In this document: positions 8,545-17,364 of the stretch, one piece after another | Layout of the letters: each line of letters begins with the position of its first letter | Numbering within the stretch: the stretch's first letter is position 1 | DNA from: Echinicola vietnamensis DSM 17526 | GTDB lineage: Bacteria; Bacteroidota; Bacteroidia; Cytophagales; Cyclobacteriaceae | Direction: 5' to 3' | Length of the DNA stretch: 64,000 nucleotides | Assembly (NCBI RefSeq): GCF_000325705.1 | Contig: NC_019904.1 | Coordinates: forward strand, 1,682,001-1,746,000 | Program-made: the position numbers and the translations under genes | The notes under the pieces: model-generated | Seen by the model: the letters and a program-made list of their open reading frames with translations, nothing else | Databases searched by the model: none | Told to the model about the DNA's origin: nothing

Positions 8545-9276
8545 ATGGTCGTTAAAATCCTAGTACTTTTTTTATCGGCATTGTTGTCGGGCCTGTTGGC
8601 TATGGCGATGCCCAGCTGGAAGGAGAAAAACTTTAAGATGATTTTGGTTTTTGCGGGCTCTTATCTCTTTTCCATTACGGTATTGCATATTCTTCCGGAG
8701 CTTTTTGCCAATCCAGCCTCAGCCTATTATATGGGGCTTTATGTGTTAATTGGTTTTTTGTTACAGCAGGTGTTGGAATTCCTGTCCTCTGGGATCGAGC
8801 ATGGACACATCCATCATCATGACCATGGGAAAAACACCGTGTGGATGGTCATGATAGGCCTCTCATTGCATGCTTTTTTGGAAGGGACCTTGCTCAGCCA
8901 GCAGCCCTCGCTCAGTGGCCATCATCACGGAACAGAGACGTTGCTTTTTGGAATTGTGATGCACAAAGCCCCGGCAGCATTTGCTTTGGTGGCCGTGTTG
9001 TCTGCGAGTTTGAAGCGAAATACGGTCTTGGCGTTGTTGGTGGTTTTTGCCTTGGCTTCCCCGATGGGGATGCTGGTGTCCGATATTGCTTTTTCGCAGC
9101 AGATCTTGGCTGCAGAGGCGATGGATGTGCTTTTTGGATTGGTTGCAGGAGGATTTTTGCATATTTCCACCACCATATTTTTTGAAAGTAGTCCGCACCA
9201 TAAGTTTCACCTTACCCGCCTTTTGGTGAGTTTATTGGCTGCTTTCTTGGCGATTGCCTCGGAATACTTGATTTGA
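8545..9276 (+). CDS. ZIP-family metal transporter
   Basis: Inner-membrane divalent metal (probably zinc or iron) permease of 243 residues with about eight hydrophobic segments. Features of the family: a His-rich cytoplasmic loop HGHIHHHDHG (~91-100), a fourth-helix metal site in SLHAFLEGTLL (~112) and a fifth-helix site in GIVMHKAPAAFALV (~137). The usual HNxPEG and HExPHE motifs are relaxed here (LHAFLEG, MHKAPAA), so substrate prediction is weak. The start follows the apbE stop by 2 bp, so the pair is one operon. Confidence 0.85.
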   Translation: MVVKILVLFLSALLSGLLAMAMPSWKEKNFKMILVFAGSYLFSITVLHILPELFANPASAYYMGLYVLIGFLLQQVLEFLSSGIEHGHIHHHDHGKNTVWMVMIGLSLHAFLEGTLLSQQPSLSGHHHGTETLLFGIVMHKAPAAFALVAVLSASLKRNTVLALLVVFALASPMGMLVSDIAFSQQILAAEAMDVLFGLVAGGFLHISTTIFFESSPHHKFHLTRLLVSLLAAFLAIASEYLI

Positions 9277-9645
9277 TCGTCTAATCCTTGGGGGAATAAA
9301 AAGGACAAAAATCTTGTCCCCCGGGCGTCGTCCTTTACCTATTTCAGGGATTCATCATATCTCAATCACTTCTCACCTTGTTGCTGGTACTCTTTTAATA
9401 TTATTAGGAGGAGAAGAGGCCAATTCCCAGCGGATGTCATCATGACCAAAGCATGCGGTAGGGGTACCATTGGTTTTCGCCACCGCTTTTTTTTCAGGTT
9501 TCTATTAAATTACCGCTAAAGCACTTACAGCATTATTTACGGGGATGATCACTTCCTATGGGCCTTTATGGGTGGATTGAAGCCAGCTGGTGAGATCTTT
9601 GCAGTATTTTTTGTTTAATATAAATTAAAAAATATTAGACAAAAG
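9277..9645. other. Gene-free spacer before the carotenoid operon
   Basis: No convincing ORF. It contains a small hairpin (GGACAA/TTGTCC near 9302-9318) inside a wider AAAGGAC/GTCCTTT pairing, and a GCGGT/ACCGC pairing followed by eight T residues (9455-9494) that could end the apbE-ZIP transcript. The right half becomes AT-rich toward the sigma-factor promoter. Confidence 0.5.
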
Positions 9646-9676
9646 TTTGATTATTGTTTAATTAAAATTACATTTG
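9646..9676 (+). promoter_or_regulatory. Carotenoid operon promoter
   Basis: TTTG (9646-9649), 19-nt spacer, TACATTTG (9669-9676): an exact match to the Bacteroidota housekeeping consensus TTTG-N19-21-TAnnTTTG. Predicted transcription start is ~9683, about 14 nt before the sigma-factor ATG. Confidence 0.8.
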
Positions 9677-9696
9677 ATTAAACAAAAAGGTAGATT

Positions 9697-10206
9697 ATGA
9701 CAACTTTAGAATTCAGTTATTCGATAAATGAGCATTCTAAGTCATTAAAACCATTTGCGCTTCGACTGACCAAAGACGTAGATGATGCCAATGATTTGCT
9801 GCAAGAGACGATGCTAAAAGCTTATACGAACCGGGACAAGTTTTCGGATGGCACCAACTTACGGGCATGGTTATATACGATTATGAAGAACACCTTTTTT
9901 ACGCGTTACCAGCGTATGGTGAGGAGAGCGACTTTTGTAGATAGTACCGATAATCTTCACTATATTAACTCAGGAGATGTTTCGATAGAAAATCGCGCGC
10001 ACAGCAAATTCGCGATGGATGATATTAATTATTGTATCAATCATCTGAATGCAGATTACAGGACACCCTTTATGATGTATTTTAAAGGGTTTAAGTATCA
10101 GGAGATTGCCGATGACCTTAATTTGCCCATCGGAACTGTAAAGAACCGGATCCACCTGGCCCGAAAGATCTTAAAGGATAATTTAAAAATCTACAAGACC
10201 AATTAA
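9697..10206 (+). CDS. ECF-type RNA polymerase sigma factor
   Basis: Alternative sigma factor of 169 residues (sigma-70 region 2 and region 4 only). Region 2: AFDL-like segment ALRLTKDVDDANDLLQETML (~24-43) and NLRAWLYTIMKNTF (~55-68); region 4: FMMYFKGFKYQEIADDLN then LPIGTVKNRIHLARKIL near the C-terminus, the -35-binding helix-turn-helix. It is the first gene of the pigment operon; its TAA directly abuts the crtI ATG, so translation is coupled. No anti-sigma gene is adjacent. A role in controlling carotenoid genes is inferred from position only. Confidence 0.9.
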   Translation: MTTLEFSYSINEHSKSLKPFALRLTKDVDDANDLLQETMLKAYTNRDKFSDGTNLRAWLYTIMKNTFFTRYQRMVRRATFVDSTDNLHYINSGDVSIENRAHSKFAMDDINYCINHLNADYRTPFMMYFKGFKYQEIADDLNLPIGTVKNRIHLARKILKDNLKIYKTN

Positions 10207-11703
10207 ATGGGGAATGATGAGGCGATTGTAATTGGGGCTGGGTTTGCGGGAATAGCAGCAGCCACCACCTTGGCAGCCCAAGGGTTTCAGGTCACTGTTT
10301 TAGAAAAGAACGACAGTGCAGGGGGAAGAGCACGTAAATTTTCTGCCGAGGGCTTTACGTTTGATATGGGGCCAAGCTGGTATTGGATGCCGGATATTTT
10401 TGAGCAATATTTTGCGCGCTTTGGCAAGCATCCTCGGGATTACTACGACTTGGTGCGTTTGGACCCTTCTTACAAAGTTATTTTTGGGGAACAGGACAAC
10501 TGGCTGATGCCTGCTGATTTCGAAGCACTTCAGGCTTTGTTTGAGTCCGTGGAGCCGGGAGCAGGACTGCGTTTACAGCAATTTTTGGATCAAGCCGCCA
10601 GAAAATATAAGGTGGGGATTCAGGATTGGGTATACAAACCTTGCCAGAGCGTTTGGGAGTTTGCCCAACCCGGAATTTTTAATGACTTGATCCGACTGGA
10701 TTTGTTTCAGACCATGCAAAAGCACGTCCGCAGTTATTTCAAACATGAAAAACTGGTGCAAATCATGGAGTTTCCTGTGCTGTTTTTAGGGCAAACTGCC
10801 GCAAAAATACCCGCCCTTTACAGCATGATGAATTATGCCGATCTGGTCTTGGGGACGTGGTATCCCATGGGAGGCATGCATGAAATCATCAGGGCAATGG
10901 TCAGCCTTGCAGAGGAAAAGGGAGTTCATTTTGAATACCAAGCAACCGTTTCCCATATCAATACCTTAAATGGAAAAGCGACCTCAGTGGCGCTGGAAGA
11001 CGGTCGGAAATTCTCGGCTGATGTGGTGATCGCAGGGGCCGATTATCATCATGTGGAGACCAAGCTGCTGCCACCTGGTGCTGCCAATTATTCTGATCGC
11101 TACTGGGACAAGCGTACTTTAGCTCCTTCCAGCCTGATATTTTATTTGGGAGTGGAGGAGCGCGTCGACCATTTACAACACCATAATCTCTTTTTTGATG
11201 AACCGTTGGGGCCACATGCCAAGGCCATTTATGACCAGCCAGAGTGGCCCGAGAAACCCTTGTTCTATGTGTGCTGCCCTTCCAAAACCGATCCTTCTGT
11301 GGCTCCAAAGGGAAAGGAAAACCTCTTTATTTTGGTGCCGCTGGCGCCTGATTTGGAGGACACAGAAGAAAAGCGCGAGGCGATATATGATTTGGTCATG
11401 AAGCGGCTTGAAAAGCATACTGGGCAGGCTGTTCGTGAAAAAGTTTGCTTCAAGCGGTCCTACGCCCATCGGGATTTTATAGAGGATTACAATGCCTTTA
11501 AAGGCAATGCGTATGGTTTGGCGAATACCCTTGGACAAACGGCCATGCTTAAACCCAAAATCAGAAATAAAAAGATCAGTAATCTTTTCTATACAGGACA
11601 GCTTACCGTTCCCGGTCCAGGCGTCCCCCCATCCCTGATTTCAGGGCAGGTGGTGGCCGATGAAATTGTAAAAGCGTATCTATCCACTTCACTTCAACAC
11701 TAA
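10207..11703 (+). CDS. crtI: Phytoene desaturase
   Basis: FAD-dependent desaturase converting phytoene to lycopene (CrtI type) at the membrane. 498 residues, the family length. N-terminal dinucleotide fold GAGFAGIAAATTLAAQGF (residues ~9-26) followed by LEKNDSAGGRARKF and FDMGPSWYWMP; C-terminal carotenoid-oxidoreductase signature FYTGQLTVPGPGVPPSLISG near 470. The order sigma-crtI-crtB-crtY supports phytoene as substrate rather than a later ketolase/desaturase role. The number of desaturation steps cannot be read from sequence. Confidence 0.95.
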   Translation: MGNDEAIVIGAGFAGIAAATTLAAQGFQVTVLEKNDSAGGRARKFSAEGFTFDMGPSWYWMPDIFEQYFARFGKHPRDYYDLVRLDPSYKVIFGEQDNWLMPADFEALQALFESVEPGAGLRLQQFLDQAARKYKVGIQDWVYKPCQSVWEFAQPGIFNDLIRLDLFQTMQKHVRSYFKHEKLVQIMEFPVLFLGQTAAKIPALYSMMNYADLVLGTWYPMGGMHEIIRAMVSLAEEKGVHFEYQATVSHINTLNGKATSVALEDGRKFSADVVIAGADYHHVETKLLPPGAANYSDRYWDKRTLAPSSLIFYLGVEERVDHLQHHNLFFDEPLGPHAKAIYDQPEWPEKPLFYVCCPSKTDPSVAPKGKENLFILVPLAPDLEDTEEKREAIYDLVMKRLEKHTGQAVREKVCFKRSYAHRDFIEDYNAFKGNAYGLANTLGQTAMLKPKIRNKKISNLFYTGQLTVPGPGVPPSLISGQVVADEIVKAYLSTSLQH

Positions 11704-11706
11704 GTT

Positions 11707-12549
11707 ATGAATGCATTAGAAATCTATCATCAGACCACCATGGAATGCAGTAAGCTGATCACACAGCGCTACAGCACTTCTTTTAGTTTGGGCATTAGGA
11801 CCATGGACGTGAAGTTTCACCAACCGATCTATGGGATATATGGTTTTGTGCGTTTTGCGGATGAGATCGTGGATACCTTCCATCATCAGGACAAGGAGCT
11901 TCTTCTTTGCAAATTTCGGGAAGATACGTATGAGGCCATCAAGCTGGAATTTTCCTTAAATCCCGTGCTGCATGCCTTTCAGATGGTCGTGCACAAGTAC
12001 GGCATCACCTTGGATATGATCGATGCGTTTTTGGACAGCATGGCCATGGATCTGGATTTTAGCACATATAATGACAGCAAGTACAAAGCCTATATTTATG
12101 GATCAGCGGAAGTAGTGGGGCTGATGTGCTTGAAAGTGTTCTGTGAGGGAAACGATGCCATCTATGAAAAACTCAAAGCGCCCGCTTGCAAATTGGGCTC
12201 GGCATTCCAGAAAGTAAATTTCCTTCGGGATATCAAAAGCGACTACGAAGAACGGGGGAGGGTATATTTTCCCGGTGTGGATTATTTGAAGTTTGATCAG
12301 CAAGCCAAAAGGGCCATAGAACGTGATATTCAGCAGGATTTTGATGAGGCTTACAAGGGCATCAAACAGTTGCCGGCCGGAGCCAAAATGGGGGTGAAGA
12401 TTGCGTACCTGTACTACTTGAGCCTCTTTTCGAAAATCAAGCGATTGCCTCCCCAGACCATCACGGCCAAACGCGTACGGATTCCCAATATCAAAAAGCT
12501 TTCGCTGCTGATGGGGATGTATTTTGGTGCCAAATTGGGAATTGAATAA
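11707..12549 (+). CDS. crtB: Phytoene synthase
   Basis: Condenses two GGPP to phytoene, the committed carotenoid step. 280 residues. The two Asp-rich Mg-diphosphate motifs are visible: VRFADEIVDTF (~49-59) and FLRDIKSDYEERGRVYFP (~171-188), the latter a trans-isoprenyl diphosphate synthase signature. The start follows crtI by 3 bp. A GGPP synthase gene (crtE) is not in the window, so GGPP must be made elsewhere. Confidence 0.95.
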   Translation: MNALEIYHQTTMECSKLITQRYSTSFSLGIRTMDVKFHQPIYGIYGFVRFADEIVDTFHHQDKELLLCKFREDTYEAIKLEFSLNPVLHAFQMVVHKYGITLDMIDAFLDSMAMDLDFSTYNDSKYKAYIYGSAEVVGLMCLKVFCEGNDAIYEKLKAPACKLGSAFQKVNFLRDIKSDYEERGRVYFPGVDYLKFDQQAKRAIERDIQQDFDEAYKGIKQLPAGAKMGVKIAYLYYLSLFSKIKRLPPQTITAKRVRIPNIKKLSLLMGMYFGAKLGIE

Positions 12550-12557
12550 TACGAAAC

Positions 12558-13268
12558 ATGGAGCATTATCTGTACCTGGCCTTAAATATCGGTACCATTC
12601 TTTTTCCGTTGTTATGGTCATTTGAGCCAAAAGTCACTTATTATAAAAAATGGGGCAATCTCTTTCCAGCGATGATCATTACGGCGGTCTTTTTTTTGGT
12701 TTGGGACCATTGGTTTACCGATATGGGAGTGTGGGGCTTTAACGACCGGTACCTGTCAGGAATTACCTTGGGCAATTTGCCTTTGGGGGAATATTTGTTT
12801 TTCGTAACCGTACCCTTTTCCTGTATTTTCATTTATGAAGTTTTGCTGTATTATAAACCTGAGGGGTTGCAGTTCAAGCAGGTCAAGCCCATTACTTTTG
12901 GATTGATCGTGCTGCTGTTGGTATTGGCAGGTCTCCATACGGACAAGTGGTATACCGCTGTGAACTTTTCCGTGGTGGCCATGCTTTTGGCGATTCACTA
13001 TTTCATGTTTCGGACTGCATTATTGGGACGGTTTTATGTGTTCTATTTGATTCACCTTATTCCTTTCCTGATCGTAAACGGCGCATTGACAGGAGCTTTT
13101 ACTCCAGAGCCGGTGGTGTTTTATGATGATACCGAAAATTTGGGCATTCGCGTTTTCACTATCCCCATCGAAGATTTTGTTTATTCCATGGGTTTGATGT
13201 TGATGAACGTTTCCTTATATGAATTTTTTCGCCGGCGCAAAACAATAGCCCTTGCAAATGGTTCATAA
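12558..13268 (+). CDS. Lycopene cyclase, fused CrtYc-CrtYd type
   Basis: Converts lycopene to beta-carotene. 236 residues with six to seven membrane segments in two homologous halves, corresponding to fused CrtYc/CrtYd heterodimeric cyclases of Bacteroidota, archaea and fungi. Each half carries the signature PxE(E/D)xxFF-like segment: LPLGEYLFFVTVPF (~74) and FTIPIEDFVYSM (~206). The first one reads PLGE where PxEE is usual, so one conserved acidic residue is Gly here; the second is intact. Position between crtB and ispH supports the call. Confidence 0.9.
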   Translation: MEHYLYLALNIGTILFPLLWSFEPKVTYYKKWGNLFPAMIITAVFFLVWDHWFTDMGVWGFNDRYLSGITLGNLPLGEYLFFVTVPFSCIFIYEVLLYYKPEGLQFKQVKPITFGLIVLLLVLAGLHTDKWYTAVNFSVVAMLLAIHYFMFRTALLGRFYVFYLIHLIPFLIVNGALTGAFTPEPVVFYDDTENLGIRVFTIPIEDFVYSMGLMLMNVSLYEFFRRRKTIALANGS

Positions 13269-13271
13269 GTT

Positions 13272-14117
13272 ATGAAGCAGCTGACCGTTCATATCGACCA
13301 AAATTCAGGTTTTTGCTTTGGGGTAGTATATGCCATTGAAATGGCTGAAGATATCTTGGATCAGGAGGGACATCTCTACTGCCTTGGGGACATTGTCCAT
13401 AACGACGAGGAGGTAAAACGATTGGTCCGTAAGGGCCTTAAAATCATTGATCATGATGGTCTTAAATCCCTCCAAGGAGAAAAGATATTGATCAGGGCAC
13501 ACGGAGAGCCGCCATCCACCTATGAATTGGCCATAAAAAATGACCTTACCCTGATCGACGCTAGCTGCCCGGTGGTACTGAAGCTCCAACATCGGATCAA
13601 AAATGCCTACGATAAAAACGAGCCCATCTACATTTACGGAAAGCATGGCCATGCCGAAGTAGCAGGACTTTTGGGGCAAACCAGCAATGAGGCAGTGGTT
13701 TTTCAGGAGGTAGAAGAGTTGGATTTTGATGCCATGCCTTCCAAGATTACGCTGTTCAGCCAAACGACCAAAAGTACCGATAAGTTCTATGCCATCAACA
13801 AACTGCTCCGTGAAAAAGGAATAGAAGTCCAATCCAATGATACCATCTGCCGCCAAGTTTCTAACCGGGACAAGGAGCTCAGGAAATTTACTTCCTTATA
13901 CGATGCCATAGTGTTTGTGAGCGGTAGCAAATCCAGTAACGGGAAGGCCCTGTTTGAAGTGTGCAAGCAGCAGAACCCGCAGACCATTTTTGTATCCCGC
14001 CCAGATCAACTTGATCCGAGCTGGTTTCAGCATGGAAATACAGTAGGAATCTGCGGAGCCACATCCACTCCCATGTGGTTGATGGAGGAAGTAAAGGAAA
14101 GATTACTGACCTTTTGA
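13272..14117 (+). CDS. ispH: 4-hydroxy-3-methylbut-2-enyl diphosphate reductase
   Basis: Last MEP-pathway enzyme, making IPP and DMAPP from HMBPP with a [4Fe-4S] cluster. 281 residues, a typical short IspH. The three cluster cysteines are in NSGFCFGVVYAIE (Cys15), IDASCPVVLKLQ (~Cys98) and VGICGATSTPMWL (~Cys262); the conserved IRAHGEPPSTYE (His ~76) and KHGHAEVAGLLG (His ~119) are present. Placed inside the crt operon 3 bp after the cyclase, so precursor supply is co-regulated with pigment synthesis. IspF is encoded separately near 47 kb. Confidence 0.95.
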   Translation: MKQLTVHIDQNSGFCFGVVYAIEMAEDILDQEGHLYCLGDIVHNDEEVKRLVRKGLKIIDHDGLKSLQGEKILIRAHGEPPSTYELAIKNDLTLIDASCPVVLKLQHRIKNAYDKNEPIYIYGKHGHAEVAGLLGQTSNEAVVFQEVEELDFDAMPSKITLFSQTTKSTDKFYAINKLLREKGIEVQSNDTICRQVSNRDKELRKFTSLYDAIVFVSGSKSSNGKALFEVCKQQNPQTIFVSRPDQLDPSWFQHGNTVGICGATSTPMWLMEEVKERLLTF

Positions 14118-14144
14118 CTTTTTGAGTACCTTGTGTGAAATTCA

Positions 14145-14843
14145 ATGTTCATGGCTCGTCCCAAAGCACCATATCGTCCGATAGATCCCACGGGACCCCT
14201 TATCGCCTTGCTGATAATTGGCCTTTGGGGAGTGTCATTGGTGTTTTTACTTCAATGGGAAATGGAATTATCCAATCCGCTGGTTTATTTGGCCATATTG
14301 ATACAAATGCATTTGTATACTGGGCTGTTTATTACCGCCCATGATGCCATGCACGGAAGCGTGTCGAAAAATGCAGACTTGAACAGGGCGATTGGTTGGA
14401 CGGCGGCGATTTTGTTTTCTTATAATTTTTACCATCGACTATTGCCCAAGCACTACCTTCACCACCGATTTGTAGCTACTGATGAGGATCCAGACTATCA
14501 TGCATCCGATGATTTTTGGAGATGGTATTGGCGTTTTATGACCACTTACTTGAATCCTTTGCAGCTGGTGTTAATGGGCCTTACGTATTGGATCTTGCAG
14601 CTTTTCTTACCCATGGAGAATTTGATTTTATTTTGGATTCTTCCTGCTATCCTGTCCACCTTCCAGTTGTTTTATTTTGGAACGTATCTGCCTCACCGGG
14701 GAGAGCATCATAATAAGCATAAATCGTCCACACAGTCCAAAAACCATTTCTGGGCATTTTTGAGCTGTTACTTTTTTGGGTATCATTTTGAGCACCATGA
14801 TGCTCCGGGTACTCCTTGGTGGCAACTGTGGCGAATGAAATAA
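14145..14843 (+). CDS. crtW: Beta-carotene ketolase (CrtW-like membrane di-iron oxygenase)
   Basis: Fatty-acid-desaturase superfamily protein of 232 residues. His clusters for the di-iron site: AHDAMHG (~65-71), LPKHYLHHRF (~103), YLPHRGEHH (~188) and GYHFEHHDAPGTPWWQLW near the C-terminus. The last one resembles the CrtW ending HxxHHxxPxxPWW more than the CrtZ hydroxylase. Expected reaction: 4-oxo groups on beta-ionone rings (echinenone, canthaxanthin). Two possible starts, 14145 and 14151. It closes the crt operon, 27 bp after ispH. Confidence 0.88.
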   Translation: MFMARPKAPYRPIDPTGPLIALLIIGLWGVSLVFLLQWEMELSNPLVYLAILIQMHLYTGLFITAHDAMHGSVSKNADLNRAIGWTAAILFSYNFYHRLLPKHYLHHRFVATDEDPDYHASDDFWRWYWRFMTTYLNPLQLVLMGLTYWILQLFLPMENLILFWILPAILSTFQLFYFGTYLPHRGEHHNKHKSSTQSKNHFWAFLSCYFFGYHFEHHDAPGTPWWQLWRMK

Positions 14844-14871
14844 GCCAGGGAAGAAACCTGGCAACGGGTTT
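14844..14871 (+). terminator. Weak hairpin at end of crt operon
   Basis: GCCAGG pairs with CCTGGC across a 7-nt loop directly after the crtW stop; the short T-run (14868-14871) is 5 nt removed. Partial termination is plausible. Confidence 0.4.
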
Positions 14872-14928
14872 TAAATGTTTCGGGCTTTTGCCGTACTTTT
14901 ACGCCTTGGTTTTAAATTCTCTTGGTTG

Positions 14929-16098
14929 ATGAGCGTACGCATTCCTTTGCCTTTGTACACGTTTGTGTTGAGCACCCTGTTTGTTCAGTTGGCTGGTTCG
15001 GTGTTGGCACAATCCGATAGTTCAGCGGTCGCCGATACCGGTGATGCGGCACTCCATGATAAGCTGCTCAATACCGCAGATGAGGTATTGGACTGGATGA
15101 GTACGGATACGTGGTCCTTTATCCCGGTGGTGACGTATTCTCCCGAAACCAGTTTGGGCTTGGGGCTTGGGGCCATCAAGCTGTTTCAGCCTCGAGAAGG
15201 AGCCTCTCCATCCCTTCGCCCTTCCTCCATGCCCATTACCTTTATTTATACGCTAAAGAAGCAAGCGATACTGGAAGTGGATTTGGACCTGTGGAAGCAT
15301 GAAAACCGGGATTTCTTCAATGCAAGCTTAGAGCTGGCCAATTATCCCTTTGATTTCTATGGCATAGGAAACGATATGCCTGCTGAAAACCAAGAGTCAT
15401 ACGCCAGTCGTTACCTTTATTTGCGCATGAATTATATGCGAAGAGTGTGGTCAAATGTATACTTGGGGCCATGGATAGAATTCAGGACGGAGGATGTCTA
15501 TAAAACCCTGCCTGGTGGGTTGTTGGATAGCGGTACCATTGCCGGTAGTGATGGTCCACAAGTAGCCGGCGTGGGCCTAAAACTGAATTATGATTCCAGA
15601 AATGACATATTCCAACCGGGCAAAGGCTCATTCCACCAACTTTCCTGGATTACCAACCAATCATTTTTGGGAAGTGAGTACACATTTGACCGTTATGAGG
15701 TCGATATGAGGAAGTACTTCCCGGTTTGGAAGAATAAGGTCTTGGCAGTCCAAGGGTATTGGAGTTTTGTGGACGGGCTGGCTCCTTTTCAGCAAACGTC
15801 CCTTTTGGGCGGCAGTAAACGGATGAGGGGATATTTTGAGGGGAGGTACCGCGACCAACTAGCCATGATTTACCAGGCAGAGCTTCGGATGCCTATCTAC
15901 CGGAGCTTGGGCATGGTCTTTTTTGGCAGCACAGGCCAAGTGGCAGCACAGGCCTCACAATATAGCTTCGACCGGTTCCATTACGGTGCAGGGTTTGGGT
16001 TCCGTTACCAGTTAATGGACGAAGGAATCAATATCCGCATTGATTTTGGCTTTGGTGACCAGACAGCTTTCTATTTTGGGTTGAATGAGGTTTTTTAG
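14929..16098 (+). CDS. BamA/TamA-like outer membrane beta-barrel protein
   Basis: About 389 residues from the ATG at 14929, chosen because it gives a compact signal peptide ending SVLAQS; an in-frame ATG 54 bp upstream is the alternative. No POTRA domains, only the C-terminal barrel of the bacterial surface antigen (Omp85) type: repeated amphipathic strands, GVGLKLNYDSRNDIFQPGKG (~195), the lid-lock-like LLGGSKRMRGYFEGRYRDQ (~290, containing the RGY/RGF-type motif) and a terminal GFGDQTAFYFGLNEVF ending in Phe. Such short Omp85 proteins in Bacteroidota are of unknown substrate. It follows the crt operon by 85 bp on the same strand and may be partly cotranscribed. Confidence 0.8.
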   Translation: MSVRIPLPLYTFVLSTLFVQLAGSVLAQSDSSAVADTGDAALHDKLLNTADEVLDWMSTDTWSFIPVVTYSPETSLGLGLGAIKLFQPREGASPSLRPSSMPITFIYTLKKQAILEVDLDLWKHENRDFFNASLELANYPFDFYGIGNDMPAENQESYASRYLYLRMNYMRRVWSNVYLGPWIEFRTEDVYKTLPGGLLDSGTIAGSDGPQVAGVGLKLNYDSRNDIFQPGKGSFHQLSWITNQSFLGSEYTFDRYEVDMRKYFPVWKNKVLAVQGYWSFVDGLAPFQQTSLLGGSKRMRGYFEGRYRDQLAMIYQAELRMPIYRSLGMVFFGSTGQVAAQASQYSFDRFHYGAGFGFRYQLMDEGINIRIDFGFGDQTAFYFGLNEVF

Positions 16099-16118
16099 GA
16101 ACTTTTGCTTATCCTTTA

Positions 16119-17360
16119 TCATGGATTCATGTATATCTGTTGACTGTTGAGGTAATTCACCAATGGGCTTTTGATCAGCAGTCCATTTAAATCAAGAAAT
16201 TCCAAATAGAGAGAGAAGATTTCCTTTTCAAGGTCCAATCGTATTTGTTGTTTTTTGATAATATTCTCTTTTACCTTCAATAAGACCAAAGGGGAAATTC
16301 CTTCTATAGATCTATATTTTTTCAATGACTCTTGTTCATTGCTTTCTTTAAGGATGGTTGATAATAACCTGTGTTTATCAAATAATACATCTAACCGTAA
16401 AACAATTTCTCTTATGCTTTCATTTAATTCAAATTTGAGTTCATCCAGTTCATTTTTTTCTTTGACGATCTTGATAACCCGTTCATTAAGGCTTCCTTTT
16501 ACCGCTGACCCGATAGGGATTTTTATTCCCATGCCCACACTAAAGTCTTTTCTGAACGTGTCATTCAGGTCATCCCTGTAGGAAGCCTCGAAAAATTTTA
16601 TAGGATTTTTGGCGGAAGCTTTTTTTTGTTTGTATTCCAGTTCAGCTAAGGTTACATTTAGGCTTTGTTGTTTATAGTAAAAATTATTGTTATCAATCTC
16701 TCCGCTATAGGATTTCACAAACAACATAATGTCATTTACTGATATCAGGTCTTTTTCTTCTAACTCAATTGGCCCTTGGATATTTAACAGCCTCCCGATC
16801 TCTTTGGATGATTGCAAAACGTTGTTTTCAAGGTCTACTTGATCAATCCGGAGTTTGTGCAAATCATTTTCTGCTTCTAAGAGTTCTTGATAATCAAAGT
16901 CAAGATTATTTGCTAGTTTCCTTAAGGTGCTGATGCGGTCTTCCAATAAATCCTTTAATTCCAGCTTCCCTCGCAAAACTCGTTGGTTTTTTATTAAGGA
17001 TATGATTAATTTATAGCGGTTTTTTAGGGCGTTGTTAAGCTTTTCTTTTCCTTGGAGTCTACCTTCGTTGAGACTCTCTTCTTTGTAAGTTGTATTTAGC
17101 TTTCTCTCTTTGGGGAAATTAGTATATGCCCTAAACCGAAGCATTTGTTCGTTCAAATTAAAATTGCGTGTTCTGGTCCTTAATTCAAGATGATCTACAT
17201 AAGAGAGTTTGTAGGTGTTTTTATCGATATAGTCAAGTTGCTCAGTGTGATGAATATAAATTGGATCTTCCGATGCTGTAGCCAATATCGCAGAAGAGGA
17301 GATTTTTATCGTGTCTTGTTGGGAAAGACTTAAAAGTGAAATTAAAAAAACTAGTAACAT
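16119..17360 (-). CDS. TolC-like outer membrane efflux protein
   Basis: 413 residues with an N-terminal hydrophobic signal (MLLVFLISLLSLSQ) and long Lys/Glu/Leu-rich amphipathic helices in two repeats, the pattern of the TolC/OEP alpha-barrel. The segment FSVGMGIKIPIGSAVKGS (~282) is the strand-helix junction typical of TolC relatives. Outer-membrane exit duct, inferred. It is the last gene of a minus-strand operon after CotH protein, DUF4956 protein and HlyD adaptor (4 bp gap to the adaptor). Composition is clearly more AT-rich than the neighbouring galE, crt and wecB genes. No ABC or RND pump is encoded here. Confidence 0.72.
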   Translation of the reverse strand: MLLVFLISLLSLSQQDTIKISSSAILATASEDPIYIHHTEQLDYIDKNTYKLSYVDHLELRTRTRNFNLNEQMLRFRAYTNFPKERKLNTTYKEESLNEGRLQGKEKLNNALKNRYKLIISLIKNQRVLRGKLELKDLLEDRISTLRKLANNLDFDYQELLEAENDLHKLRIDQVDLENNVLQSSKEIGRLLNIQGPIELEEKDLISVNDIMLFVKSYSGEIDNNNFYYKQQSLNVTLAELEYKQKKASAKNPIKFFEASYRDDLNDTFRKDFSVGMGIKIPIGSAVKGSLNERVIKIVKEKNELDELKFELNESIREIVLRLDVLFDKHRLLSTILKESNEQESLKKYRSIEGISPLVLLKVKENIIKKQQIRLDLEKEIFSLYLEFLDLNGLLIKSPLVNYLNSQQIYMNP

Positions 17361-17364
17361 AGCA

